A stretch of 21,709 nt of DNA from CAZSLZ01 sp964607865 (lineage in GTDB: Bacteria > Vulcanimicrobiota > JAJTBE01 > CAZSLZ01), in the NCBI GenBank assembly GCA_964607865.1, contig CAZSLZ010000040.1:1-21709 (forward strand). Reading direction: 5' to 3'. Position 1 is the stretch's first letter. Each line of letters begins with the position of its first letter. Both the position numbers and the translations under genes were made by a program. Under the pieces are notes generated by a model that did no database searches, was not told where the DNA came from, and worked only from the letters and a program-made list of their open reading frames with translations. Shown here in pieces: positions 7,398 to 15,424 of this stretch.

Positions 7398-8243
7398 CTA
7401 AAACGAATCTTCCACAGAACTTAAAACTTTCTTGTTTGTTTTTATTAAGATATCTCCAGATTTTAATCCAATTTTGGTAAAGAAGGACCGGGGTTTCAGG
7501 TAACTGATTTTTATACCGTAAGGTTGGCCGTCTTTGGAAAAAGGAATGAATTTGATTTCATTGGCAAGACGGGACGGAGGTTTCAGTAATGCGTTAAATT
7601 TACGCCTGTCAACGACTCTCTTGTTGCCCTGGTATGAAATAATATCATCCAGCTCGTCGTTTCCCTTTTTGGTGCCGGGTGCCACCGATACAGGCGATGC
7701 TGTCTTTTTGGCATGCCCCTGCTGTTCGCCAAAAAGACGCAGTTCGTAAAACTCATTTTCATCGTTTACATTCACAAAAACCACGCTATCCCTGAGAATA
7801 GAGTCAACTCTGTAACCACCGACTTCCTGTTGAAAATAAAGAGAAATATTTTCTTCTCGTATATTGAAAAAAGCCAGGCTTGTATCCGGGCCAACCACGG
7901 TTCCTGTCAGTTTAATCCCTGAATTGTTGTCATTTAACATCTGTTTCCAATTCATATTATCTTCAGGGGCGTCTTCCTCGTTCTTATCTGAGCTGTTTTC
8001 CTCATTATTCTTTTTCGGCTGTTCCGGGGCGGTACCCAGAATAGGTGTGATTCTATTCTCGTAAAATGAAAGGGGTTTGATTGCGTCTGCGTTTTCTACT
8101 GATTCCCGGGCCAGGGTAATACTCTGGGGTACCACAAAATTCATCCGAGCTATGTTTGAAACCAGGGAACCCAGAAAATACGCAGATAGGAAGACTATTA
8201 TTGAAATTATTACAGTCGGTGCCCAGTCCGGCAGTTTTTTCAT
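7398..8243 (-). CDS. gspC: GspC-like type II secretion inner-membrane protein, PDZ domain cut by an amber codon
   Basis: 281 residues from the ATG at 8243; the frame is open to a TTG at 8279, but that would overlap the upstream gene and the ATG has GGGGT 6 bases ahead. Order of parts: a membrane helix (~6-30), an acidic linker rich in N and E, the homology-region (HR) domain (~107-160, IKLTGTVVGPDTSLAFFNI and YRVDSILRDSVVFVN), a second linker, and a PDZ domain beginning at QPYGIKISYL (~238) that stops abruptly at SSVEDSF. GspC links the inner-membrane platform to the GspD secretin through the HR domain and helps select substrates through the PDZ domain. As written, the PDZ lacks its last helix and strand, which are encoded just past the TAG. 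It is followed by gspG and preceded by the 434-residue protein. It is either a mutated gene, a suppressed amber or an assembly error. Confidence 0.85.
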   Translation of the reverse strand: MKKLPDWAPTVIISIIVFLSAYFLGSLVSNIARMNFVVPQSITLARESVENADAIKPLSFYENRITPILGTAPEQPKKNNEENSSDKNEEDAPEDNMNWKQMLNDNNSGIKLTGTVVGPDTSLAFFNIREENISLYFQQEVGGYRVDSILRDSVVFVNVNDENEFYELRLFGEQQGHAKKTASPVSVAPGTKKGNDELDDIISYQGNKRVVDRRKFNALLKPPSRLANEIKFIPFSKDGQPYGIKISYLKPRSFFTKIGLKSGDILIKTNKKVLSSVEDSF

Positions 8244-8259
8244 TTCTATACCCCTTACA

Positions 8260-9564
8260 TTAACTGACCTCAAAACCAAGTTTTATAGGATCTTTCAGTT
8301 TTACGTTTACACTGTAAACCGTCAGCTTTATTTTTCTATTCTCTTCGGAATCTAACTTTATATTGGTCGCAAATTCTAAATTATTTATCCTTTTTCTACA
8401 GGTTCTGGGAGGTACTTTACTACCCATAGTGGGAATTTCCTCTCCGAAATCATCTCCCTGTTGAATTGACAGGCTGGCATCTTCAAAAACCAGGCAATCT
8501 ATATTTTTTTTCATTTTTGTGGTATAAGTAAGCCGGGTATGGCCGTCAACCATAACAATGTCACTGAAGTGAATCTCTCCTTTTAAGTGCAGTGAACCGG
8601 TATCGATGTCAAAAGTGTGGGGTTCGTCATGAAGAATGCTGGTGAAGTCGAACTCAAACACCATAGGGGAATCCAGCTTCAAATTTGAAACTGAATCGAT
8701 GAGAATTTCCAGTTGATCTGATCTAATGCAGTCATCGAAAAAATTATAAATCCGGTTGTTAATAACTCCCACTGAATCTATAAAGTCGGGCAAATACCTT
8801 ACCTTTTTGCTGTTATCCTTCAGGCTCAGGTTTAACTGGACAGGAATATACCCCTTATTCAAACCGATTATTGAAAGTTCAGTTTCAAATTCCTCCATAC
8901 TCTCAGCTTCCTTGAAACGGTTAAAAATTTCTTCCCTGAAATTATTTCTCATTTTTCTCATTATCTCATCGCAGGATTCAAATGCTATAAAAGCTCCTGT
9001 ATTGCTGTTCCGGAATTCCAGAAAGTGAACCGTTTCTCTTCCAAAAGTAAGGTGAAAATCCAGAGGTTTAATCCGATCTTTTTTATCATCATCCCATTGG
9101 CCAAGATGAAGTTCATATTCCCAGCTGCCGCTGACTTCCCAGTCCTCCTGGGTATGAGTCAGGCCCCTGGAGTTTCGGGACCAGCCCACAACTTTATTGA
9201 AAACTTCCCTGGAGTGTTTTAAAGCTGGCGCCCAGGGGTCCACAAAAGAATCTCCCCGCAGTTTAAAAGCGCCCTCTGTGGGGGAGTGCTGTAACTTGGT
9301 TATATGCAGCTCCAGTTTTCTGGTGTCAGGGGGAATAGCGCTGAATTCTATCCAGGTGAGTTTTTCACCGTTGTCTATTTTTCTATGGGAAGAAAAAAGG
9401 CAATGGATTCTTTCCTGGTCTTCAATTAAAAAAGCATCTTTTATTACATAATCATGATTATTATCCGGGATATTATAAAAGAAACAGGTTCTTAGAAAGT
9501 CTCCGGAGAAACCGGTAAGTTCAATGGTAATTCCCTTATCGGTACTGCTGCCCTCTATGGGCAT
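8260..9564 (-). CDS. Beta-rich protein of unknown function in the secretion operon
   Basis: 434 residues from the first ATG. No SD precedes that ATG; a strong one at 9611-9618 is correctly spaced from an in-frame ATT at 9601-9603, which would add 13 residues. The sequence alternates short beta strands throughout. Two stretches look alike in style: GITIELTGFSGDFLRTCFFY near the N-terminus and SLHLKGEIHFSDIVMVDGHT near residue 325. They vaguely resemble the immunoglobulin-like repeats found in anti-sigma-factor C-terminal regions (DUF4179/DUF5643 type), but I would not assign that family. There is no signal peptide, membrane helix or catalytic motif. It lies between a phosphodiesterase and gspC, with gaps of about 22 and 16 bases, so it belongs to the same operon and may be a secretion accessory or cargo. 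That is inference. Confidence 0.75.
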   Translation of the reverse strand: MPIEGSSTDKGITIELTGFSGDFLRTCFFYNIPDNNHDYVIKDAFLIEDQERIHCLFSSHRKIDNGEKLTWIEFSAIPPDTRKLELHITKLQHSPTEGAFKLRGDSFVDPWAPALKHSREVFNKVVGWSRNSRGLTHTQEDWEVSGSWEYELHLGQWDDDKKDRIKPLDFHLTFGRETVHFLEFRNSNTGAFIAFESCDEIMRKMRNNFREEIFNRFKEAESMEEFETELSIIGLNKGYIPVQLNLSLKDNSKKVRYLPDFIDSVGVINNRIYNFFDDCIRSDQLEILIDSVSNLKLDSPMVFEFDFTSILHDEPHTFDIDTGSLHLKGEIHFSDIVMVDGHTRLTYTTKMKKNIDCLVFEDASLSIQQGDDFGEEIPTMGSKVPPRTCRKRINNLEFATNIKLDSEENRKIKLTVYSVNVKLKDPIKLGFEVS

Positions 9565-9600
9565 AGTGGGAATTTTTTTGTCGTAACGTATTGCAGTATT

Positions 9601-9618
9601 AATAACGAGTCCTCCCTT
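9601..9618 (-). promoter_or_regulatory. Strong Shine-Dalgarno paired with a possible ATT start codon
   Basis: AAGGGAGG on the minus strand (complement of 9611-9618) is 7 bases from ATT at 9603-9601, which is in frame with the 434-residue protein. The first ATG is ~46 bases from this site. No ATG, GTG or TTG in this frame lies at a usable distance. Confidence 0.5.
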
Positions 9619-9625
9619 CAGATAT

Positions 9626-10141
9626 TCAATCCGCTAATGGTTGAATTGGATTTTTTCCTAATAAATATGATTCAATTTCATTGGTTGTTGTGTCAAAAAT
9701 AACTGCCGTGGCTTTACCGGAAATCCAACCACAGCCTTCACCGGGGTTTATTACCTGGGTTTTTCCTTCTTTATATATCTTCTGTCTGTGGGTGTGGCCA
9801 TAAATAATTATGTCGTATTCTTCCGATTTCACCAGTTGATCCAAATCATCGGGTTCGTGCATCATAAGAATTTTTTTTCCTTCGATAATGAATTCGTGGG
9901 GCCGTTCATATACATTACCCACCTTACGAATCATTTTCTTTAAATGTGCTTTGTCACCGTCATTATTTCCGTAAACCCCAAGAAAATCGGATTTGAGCCG
10001 TTCCCATACCAGAGCTGTGAAAGGCGCAACGTGATCGCCTGCGTGCATAACAAGGTCAACCTTTTCCTTGTTGAAAAGCTCTACTGCTTTTTCAATCATA
10101 ATGATATTGTCGTGAGTATCAGAAATAATTCCTATTTTCAT
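9626..10141 (-). CDS. YfcE/MJ0936-type metallophosphodiesterase
   Basis: 171 residues, the usual size of this small calcineurin-like group. The two-metal site is complete: D8 and H10 (SDTHDN), D36 (HAGDH), the GNND motif with N60, H95 (MMHE), and H116 and H118 (YGHTH). Family members hydrolyse phosphodiester or phosphomonoester bonds with Mn or similar ions; the natural substrate is usually unknown. It is cytoplasmic, with no signal peptide. AGGGGA lies 6 bases ahead of the ATG. As the first gene of the run leading to gspC and gspG it may share their promoter in 10142-10250. A nucleotide-signal phosphodiesterase acting beside a secretion system would be attractive, but nothing in the sequence points to a particular substrate. 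Confidence 0.92.
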   Translation of the reverse strand: MKIGIISDTHDNIIMIEKAVELFNKEKVDLVMHAGDHVAPFTALVWERLKSDFLGVYGNNDGDKAHLKKMIRKVGNVYERPHEFIIEGKKILMMHEPDDLDQLVKSEEYDIIIYGHTHRQKIYKEGKTQVINPGEGCGWISGKATAVIFDTTTNEIESYLLGKNPIQPLAD

Positions 10142-10248
10142 AATAATTCCCCTATTTTTTTATTTTTAATAGTTTAGCATAATTTAAAATAGAATAAAAG
10201 TAAAAATTAAAAATAAATAAAAAAAATTTTAAATTTTTTATAAGATAC

Positions 10249-10270
10249 AAAAAACTGGCACTAGGGCCAG
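10249..10270 (-). terminator. Rho-independent terminator after the 893-residue protein
   Basis: CTGGC (10255-10259) pairs with GCCAG (10266-10270), with a possible extra C-G pair inside the 6-base loop. On the minus strand the stem runs into six T (complement of 10249-10254). It lies ~8 bases after the stop codon at 10278-10280. Confidence 0.65.
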
Positions 10271-10277
10271 ATTGAAA

Positions 10278-12959
10278 TTAATTGCCGAGGTTCAAATTAC
10301 CAAAAATTGCCTGATGGAAATTGGCATTGGGTGAAGCTTGAATTTTAATTATGGGAACGGTGTCGCCATATTGGTCTTTACCACCGTCAATCATTCTGGC
10401 ATCTTCTAAATTAATGCCTTTATTCTGTAAATCTACAGATTTTTCCATCAGGGGTTTGTCGTGAGACAGCAGATCGTCCTGGGCAATTTCTGCGGTTAAA
10501 CTGCCCAGCGCCCCGGCGATAATACGGGTTGGTATGAGGTCGTAAGCTTTGGTTTCAACCTTGAAACGGGAACCCTCCACCTGCATACCTCTGGCATGGG
10601 CCTGTAAATCAATTTTCCCGTCTTCTGCCGACACCTCTACTGGTATATTTAAATTCAGGGGAACCCTGGATCCGGTGGTTCCGTTAGGTACTGCATCAAC
10701 TACTTTCCCCACAGTTCCACTTAAAATCTCGCCGGTACCCTTGACGAGCCCGTCAATCAATTTAAAGGGTGTTTTAACTACTCCGCTGGCGACTCTTCCG
10801 GGTTCTCCCAATTGGCCAATAGTTCCATCGGAAACTGCGCCCACGCCGTCGCTGACCATGCCTGAAGCTCCGCCGGAAATATCACTGACTGCCTTTACTG
10901 GTTTAATGCCCCCGACGTTAACGGTAACATCCACATTTACATAGGGTTTGCCATCTTCCATAATTATTCTTGGATAGACTGTTCTCCCCTGGGTATCCTT
11001 GTTGAACTCAATGCCTTCAACTATATCGTTGCTCCCGGCGACTTTTTCCAGCATAGAACCCCAGTTGACACCACCGCCTTCGCTCCGGTCTTTTAACATC
11101 TGGTTTATATTATGGCCGTCAGCGGTTACCAGTATTTTGCCGGCTTCTACTGTTTCCCGGGATGAATCCACATGGCGGGCAAAACTTTCCTTTAAGCCGT
11201 CAACGGATTTGTCGCCAATATCAACTTTGGCGACTACATACGACTGGCCGTCTTGGTTAACAACTTCCAGCCCGTTAATACGCGATTGGAAGTCTTTGCT
11301 GAAATCATCCTGCTGGAAGCCATGTTCCATCTGGCCAACTTTGGTTAACTGTTCGGCGAACTTTTTATTAACCATCTCGTCAATGCCCGGAAGGGCACCT
11401 TTAGCCGATTCCTGGATGCCGTATTGAACCATCTGCTTAAGCATACCCTCCTGCTGGCGAATATGGCTGTCTATCTGTTTGTGAATCTGTTGGTCAACTT
11501 TTTCCTTGCCGAATTTTAAAATACTGTTACCGGGCTGTGTGCCTTCAGCTGCCCTTATATTCATATCACCCACAGAAATACTTTGCAGCCCGGAAGCATT
11601 TACTTCCTGGGTTACATATAAATCAGCCTTGTTGTCGCCGTCTTTATCGGGCCCAAGCCAAAAGTAGTGGGTGGCTTCGGTGAGAGGCCTGCCGGTATCA
11701 AAATTTACACTGACATCAAACTCTTTATCCTGGCTGCCTATGACATTGCCGACCATTTCGGTGACGCCGGCCTTGTCAGTGCGGCCTTTCAATTGTTGGG
11801 ATTCCAGCATTCTGTTTTTAAGGGTAAGCACCTGCGATGAAGCCCGGTTAACCTGCTCTGGGCTTCCATTCTGCATAATTTCTGCCAGCCTGTCCATCTT
11901 GGCCTGGGTTGCCTTGCCGTCAAGGTCCTGGGTTAAATCCACATTTCCTGAAAAACTCATCGATGCTTTTTCTGAGCTTACTGTGGATTTTACCCCCATT
12001 AGAAACACATATGCTTTATCCTGGGAGGGTGGCGCCGGCTCCTGTTCAGGCGTGAACATCCGGCTTTCCACCTTGAAATCAGGTGCCTGCTGGTTCAGGT
12101 TGTAACCAATGGAAATTGGAATTTTTTCTTCTCTCACAGAACCCAGGTCTGTTCCCGTTGGGTTGGTAATGGTCCAGTTACTGCCGTCGGTGGGGTTCTT
12201 ATAAAAATCTTTGCTGCCCAGGTTAGGAACACCCATGTAGAACATGGGTTTTTCATCGGTAGGCAGGGGCGCCCTCACCGATGCCAGAACCGACCCCGAA
12301 ATTTCGCCCAGGTTTTCAAGCTGGCTTTCCATCTGAGTATCAACATTATCAATGTTTTCATTGATAGCCTGGCGGGCGGGGTGCTCCCCGTTCATAGAGT
12401 TGATTAAACTCTGAACTGTTTGGCCTGACATTTTTATGGAAACATCTTCCATTGATTCCTGTTGAACTGCGTTTATAGCTGTCAGAGTAACCGGGTTGTT
12501 GGAGGTTTGTCTTATGCTGGTGGGAAAACGGGATCCATTCTGGCCGAATTCATAACCCACTAAAGGCGCAGATTCCATTTCTCCGGGCATTACCATCACG
12601 TCATCTATGCTCTGCCCTCTGATTGCCCTGGATTCGTCACGAATACCGGTTTTCAGCTCATAAGAAACCTGGGGCTGTGCTTCTTCTTCCAATTGGCCTG
12701 TTGCGCCGGGCTCAGCTTCAGCAGCCCTGGTTGCGCCAGAAGCCTGGGCAAGCTGCTGGAAGTTCATGTTTTCTATCATAGGCCTATCAGCGTCGGTCTG
12801 AACCACTTCCACTATATCGGCAGTGGTATCCCGGCTGTCCATATAATTCATGACCTGCTGGCCGATGCCCGAACCTGTGGTAAGGGCAGCGGTCAGAGCA
12901 ACATATCTGAGGGTTTTACCCAGCCTTCCCTGAGAAAGACTGCTGATAATTCCTCCCAT
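10278..12959 (-). CDS. Large cysteine-free envelope or extracellular protein of unknown function
   Basis: 893 residues, family not recognised. GGGAGG is 5 bases before the ATG. The N-terminus has basic residues and then a modest hydrophobic stretch (~17-33, LRYVALTAALTTGSGIGQQ), a possible export signal or anchor, followed by a Gln/Glu/Ala-rich disordered part. I find no cysteine in the entire chain. Residues 438-446 (DKDGDNKAD) match the Asp-rich calcium loop of dockerin or thrombospondin type 3 repeats. Residues ~490-580 look helical with many Q and K. About 690-760 is glycine-rich and amphipathic (SGGASGMVSDGVGAVSDG). About 765-830 (VPLNLNIPVEVSAEDGKIDL...) recalls LmeA/DUF2993 lipid-binding domains, a weak impression only. 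Base and residue use is richer in Q, G and M than its neighbours. It is transcribed alone with its own terminator. It may be a surface or matrix component. Confidence 0.8.
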   Translation of the reverse strand: MGGIISSLSQGRLGKTLRYVALTAALTTGSGIGQQVMNYMDSRDTTADIVEVVQTDADRPMIENMNFQQLAQASGATRAAEAEPGATGQLEEEAQPQVSYELKTGIRDESRAIRGQSIDDVMVMPGEMESAPLVGYEFGQNGSRFPTSIRQTSNNPVTLTAINAVQQESMEDVSIKMSGQTVQSLINSMNGEHPARQAINENIDNVDTQMESQLENLGEISGSVLASVRAPLPTDEKPMFYMGVPNLGSKDFYKNPTDGSNWTITNPTGTDLGSVREEKIPISIGYNLNQQAPDFKVESRMFTPEQEPAPPSQDKAYVFLMGVKSTVSSEKASMSFSGNVDLTQDLDGKATQAKMDRLAEIMQNGSPEQVNRASSQVLTLKNRMLESQQLKGRTDKAGVTEMVGNVIGSQDKEFDVSVNFDTGRPLTEATHYFWLGPDKDGDNKADLYVTQEVNASGLQSISVGDMNIRAAEGTQPGNSILKFGKEKVDQQIHKQIDSHIRQQEGMLKQMVQYGIQESAKGALPGIDEMVNKKFAEQLTKVGQMEHGFQQDDFSKDFQSRINGLEVVNQDGQSYVVAKVDIGDKSVDGLKESFARHVDSSRETVEAGKILVTADGHNINQMLKDRSEGGGVNWGSMLEKVAGSNDIVEGIEFNKDTQGRTVYPRIIMEDGKPYVNVDVTVNVGGIKPVKAVSDISGGASGMVSDGVGAVSDGTIGQLGEPGRVASGVVKTPFKLIDGLVKGTGEILSGTVGKVVDAVPNGTTGSRVPLNLNIPVEVSAEDGKIDLQAHARGMQVEGSRFKVETKAYDLIPTRIIAGALGSLTAEIAQDDLLSHDKPLMEKSVDLQNKGINLEDARMIDGGKDQYGDTVPIIKIQASPNANFHQAIFGNLNLGN

Positions 12960-13159
12960 TGAAACCTCCCGTTAACCGTTTAATAAAAACTGAATCAGAA
13001 AAATATACCAACTGCAATTATTTCTTTTTACTCAAAAAAATGAGCTGTGCTTCTGCATTTCTTGCCAACTTATAAAAATTATTTTAAATCCCCACAAAGA
13101 TTCAACCTTATTTTTGCCTGCAATTTTTTCAGTATAACACCCCAATAAACATTTTAGCA

Positions 13160-13203
13160 TAAATATAAACAACAGATGTTAACAAAATGTAAACATCTGT
13201 TGT
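13160..13203 (-). terminator. Perfect 12-bp inverted repeat, probable terminator of the pilin gene
   Basis: 13169-13180 and 13192-13203 are exact reverse complements (12 bp) around an 11-base loop that itself contains GTT/AAC. On the minus strand the stem is followed by TTTATATTTATG, a broken T tract. It starts 24 bases after the pilin stop. The AT-rich remainder of this 267-base gap should hold the promoter of the 893-residue protein; I see no convincing -35/-10 pair. Confidence 0.6.
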
Positions 13204-13226
13204 AAATTTAAATACGATTTGAAAAT

Positions 13227-13691
13227 TCAGTATTCAAAAATCTGTGGCGGGCAGAATCCCGATGTGTGTCCACCATTTCTGGACTGGGAGCACCATCTCA
13301 GTGGGCCACAGGCGGCTTCTGCAACTTCCGGGTGTCCGTCACAGCAGGAATTACAGTACGTTGCCATTGTAACTTCATTATTCCATATTTTAAAACAAAC
13401 ATAATACCCGGTATCTGCATTGGTGGGGCATACAGGGGGGTTGGGAATATAATCTGGAAAAAGAGGGCTGGCCGGAATTAATGAACTGAATTCATGAGCT
13501 TCATTATTGTTGCCTACATCTGCCACATACATTGCCAATGATGTGGATATGGATTTTAAATTCTCCACACAGGCTGTGAATTGTGCCTTGGAACGCGCCT
13601 TGGCAATATTGGGAATGATAATAGATGCCAGAATTGATATTACTGCAATAACTATCATAAGCTCGATTAGGGTAAAACCCTTGCCTTTCAT
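13227..13691 (-). CDS. Type IV pilin-like / pseudopilin protein with cysteine-rich tail
   Basis: 154 residues. GAGGT is 6 bases before the ATG. The leader is very short, MKGKG, then FTLIELMIVIAVISILASII: the prepilin peptidase site is after G5 and E10 is the conserved Glu5 of the mature protein. After the N-terminal helix, the segment FTACVENLKSISTSLAMYV continues it. The C-terminal half is unusual, with nine cysteines in total, eight of them after residue ~85, including CNSCC, which suggests several disulfides or a metal site. Its place as the last gene of a six-gene run, 75 bases after the oxidoreductase, suggests co-transcription or its own promoter. It lacks the GspG calcium-loop pattern, so I treat it as a minor pilin or specialised pilin, exported to the inner membrane and assembled into a pilus or pseudopilus. 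Confidence 0.88.
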   Translation of the reverse strand: MKGKGFTLIELMIVIAVISILASIIIPNIAKARSKAQFTACVENLKSISTSLAMYVADVGNNNEAHEFSSLIPASPLFPDYIPNPPVCPTNADTGYYVCFKIWNNEVTMATYCNSCCDGHPEVAEAACGPLRWCSQSRNGGHTSGFCPPQIFEY

Positions 13692-13766
13692 AATATCACC
13701 TCGTATTAATTATAACAGGGGAAAGGTGGGGGTTCAATAGTATGATAGTATAATATTTAATAATAG

Positions 13767-14924
13767 CTATTTAAGCATTTCAACTGCTCCGTGATAGGAA
13801 CGATAAAAACTGAAGTCGTCGAAAACTCTCGGGTTTATTACCGGTTTTCCTTTCATGATAAGGGATGCCAGGTTTTTTGCCAGGCCCGGCCCCAGCATCA
13901 ACCCCTGCCCACAAAGCCCTACTGCAAGATAAAGCCCTTCAATTTCCCTGACTTTATCCACAATGGGTATGCCGTCTGGAGTCATAGGGTAAAGCCCCCG
14001 CCAGGTACGTCTTATTCTTATATTTTTCAGCCTGGGTATTACTTCTATCATTCTGCGGGAAACCTGGGGGAGAAAATCTGAAGAATTCTGCCGGTTATCT
14101 CCCCATAAGGGTGGATCCGGAGTCATACAGAATACAATTTTATGCCAGAAATTCTGGTAAAAATAGAAGTTTGCAGAACCGGGGCGTTTTCTCAAGTCCA
14201 CAATGAGGGGGTCAAAAAACTTTTTCACCGGCTCGGTTATGCCTGCTTCGTGCATATCGGGAAAAACCTGAATATCCAGGCCGGACATTTTGCCAATTTC
14301 TCTGGCATCGGCGCCGGCTGCATTTACAACCACATTTGAATAATAGGTATTCTTATCGGTCTTTACTCCCTGCATTTTCTCTTTTTCTGCAAGAACGCCG
14401 GTTACTTGCTCATTGAATTGAAAGGTTACTCCGTTGTTTTTTGCCAGCCTGTGAAAAGCATTGACTGCCCTGAGAGGGGAAATGTTGCCGTCGTCAGGAG
14501 AATAGGTGCCTCCCCGTAAGTTCTCGTCGTTTATTCCCGGAACCAATTCCTTTACCCGGCCTGGGCTGACCCAGTCTATGTTCAGGCCATGTTCATGTTG
14601 AATTTTCAGCAGGTCTTTCAGCTGGTTTTCCAGTTCTTCTGAAAAGACCGGAAACAGATAACCCCCTTTAATCCAGCCCAGTTCGTCCCCATGGCGTTCT
14701 TTCCAGGTAGATAAAAGCTCCAGGCTGATCCGGCAAACTTCGATTTTACCCGGATCTGAAAATGTCGCCCTGATTCCGCCTATGGCAGCTTTATTCTGGC
14801 CCTGTCCCGGCGAGGGGTTTTTCTCAACTACCAGGACTTCCATTCCCTGGCCTGACAGCTCCGCAGCCAGGGGGGTGCCCACGCTGCCGGCGCCGATAAT
14901 AATTGCATCAAAAATCTTGTTCAT
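13767..14924 (-). CDS. FAD-dependent amino acid oxidase/dehydrogenase-like (DAO family)
   Basis: 385 residues, normal for the DAO family (glycine/sarcosine oxidase, D-amino acid dehydrogenase). GAGGA is 7 bases before the ATG. The N-terminal Rossmann motif is IIIGAGSVGTPLAAELS (glycines 11, 13, 16), with E34 at the end of the second strand binding the FAD ribose. Further marks are GGIRATFSDPGKI, a second FAD contact VVNAAGADA, and the C-terminal WRGLYPMTPDGIPIVD with GLCGQGLMLGPGLAKNLA. It should oxidise a secondary or primary amine substrate, passing electrons to oxygen or a carrier; the substrate is not readable. It is cytoplasmic or membrane-associated. The stop is TAG, one of two in the window, and the frame beyond it has no conserved-looking sequence. 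It is 28 bases downstream of the cyclic-nucleotide-binding gene, so in the same operon. Confidence 0.92.
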   Translation of the reverse strand: MNKIFDAIIIGAGSVGTPLAAELSGQGMEVLVVEKNPSPGQGQNKAAIGGIRATFSDPGKIEVCRISLELLSTWKERHGDELGWIKGGYLFPVFSEELENQLKDLLKIQHEHGLNIDWVSPGRVKELVPGINDENLRGGTYSPDDGNISPLRAVNAFHRLAKNNGVTFQFNEQVTGVLAEKEKMQGVKTDKNTYYSNVVVNAAGADAREIGKMSGLDIQVFPDMHEAGITEPVKKFFDPLIVDLRKRPGSANFYFYQNFWHKIVFCMTPDPPLWGDNRQNSSDFLPQVSRRMIEVIPRLKNIRIRRTWRGLYPMTPDGIPIVDKVREIEGLYLAVGLCGQGLMLGPGLAKNLASLIMKGKPVINPRVFDDFSFYRSYHGAVEMLK

Positions 14925-14952
14925 AATGTTTTCCTCTATTACAATCTATTAT

Positions 14953-15420
14953 TTATTCATTTGCCTTGGGCCCAGCTGTTTGCTTTACCGACATTTCGGT
15001 TGCATCTCTCAGACGGTCAATTAATATATCAAAAATTTCAAAAGCCATTTCCGGCTCCTGAAGAATAAGCTCATGAAAATCTGCTTTCTTGATTTTCAGC
15101 AGGGTCAGGGTATCCGCAGCTTCAATAGTTGCTGTTCTTTCTTCTTCGTCGCTTAATATTGCCATTTCTCCGAAGCAGTTTTTTTCCTCCAGAATGGCAA
15201 CGGTTTTCCTTTCTTTTTCCAGTTCCTTAATAACTCTTACCTTGCCTCCCAGAATTATATAAAGAGAATCTCCTGGCTCTCCCTGCCTGAAGACAGTTTG
15301 TCCCTTGGAAAAACCCACTTCTGCAGCTTTCTGGGCAAGAATGGAAAGCTCGGAAGCTGAGAGGTTCTTAAATAAGGATATCTGTTGAATGAATAATATT
15401 TTTTCCAATGTTGACAGCAT
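14953..15420 (-). CDS. Stand-alone cyclic nucleotide-binding domain protein
   Basis: 155 residues forming a single CRP-type sensor domain with no DNA-binding helix-turn-helix. The start matches family style (LFKNLSASELSILAQKA). The beta roll contains FRQGEPGDSLYIILGGKVRV, and the phosphate-binding cassette is FGEMAILSDEEERTATIEA (~83-101) with E85 and R95, the ribose and phosphate contacts; both are kept, so cAMP or cGMP binding is plausible. The ATG lies 4 bases after the stop of the 934-residue transporter/HEAT gene, and that stop codon is part of the AGGTGA site used here, so the two are translationally coupled. In many related proteins this domain is fused to the end of the transporter/HEAT chain. 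Here it is probably the regulatory partner of that membrane protein. Confidence 0.92.
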   Translation of the reverse strand: MLSTLEKILFIQQISLFKNLSASELSILAQKAAEVGFSKGQTVFRQGEPGDSLYIILGGKVRVIKELEKERKTVAILEEKNCFGEMAILSDEEERTATIEAADTLTLLKIKKADFHELILQEPEMAFEIFDILIDRLRDATEMSVKQTAGPKANE

Positions 15421-15424
15421 AAAA

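Noticed and set aside
10549..12105. Several + strand open frames opposite the 893-residue gene
   Set aside because: They are mirror frames of a long GC-richer gene, with low-complexity Ser/Thr/Pro composition and no ribosome sites.
13735..13769. Read-through of the TAG that ends the FAD oxidoreductase
   Set aside because: The next codons give a short Leu/Ile/Tyr run ending at a nearby TGA, with no domain left to complete. The family length is already met, so this TAG is an ordinary stop.
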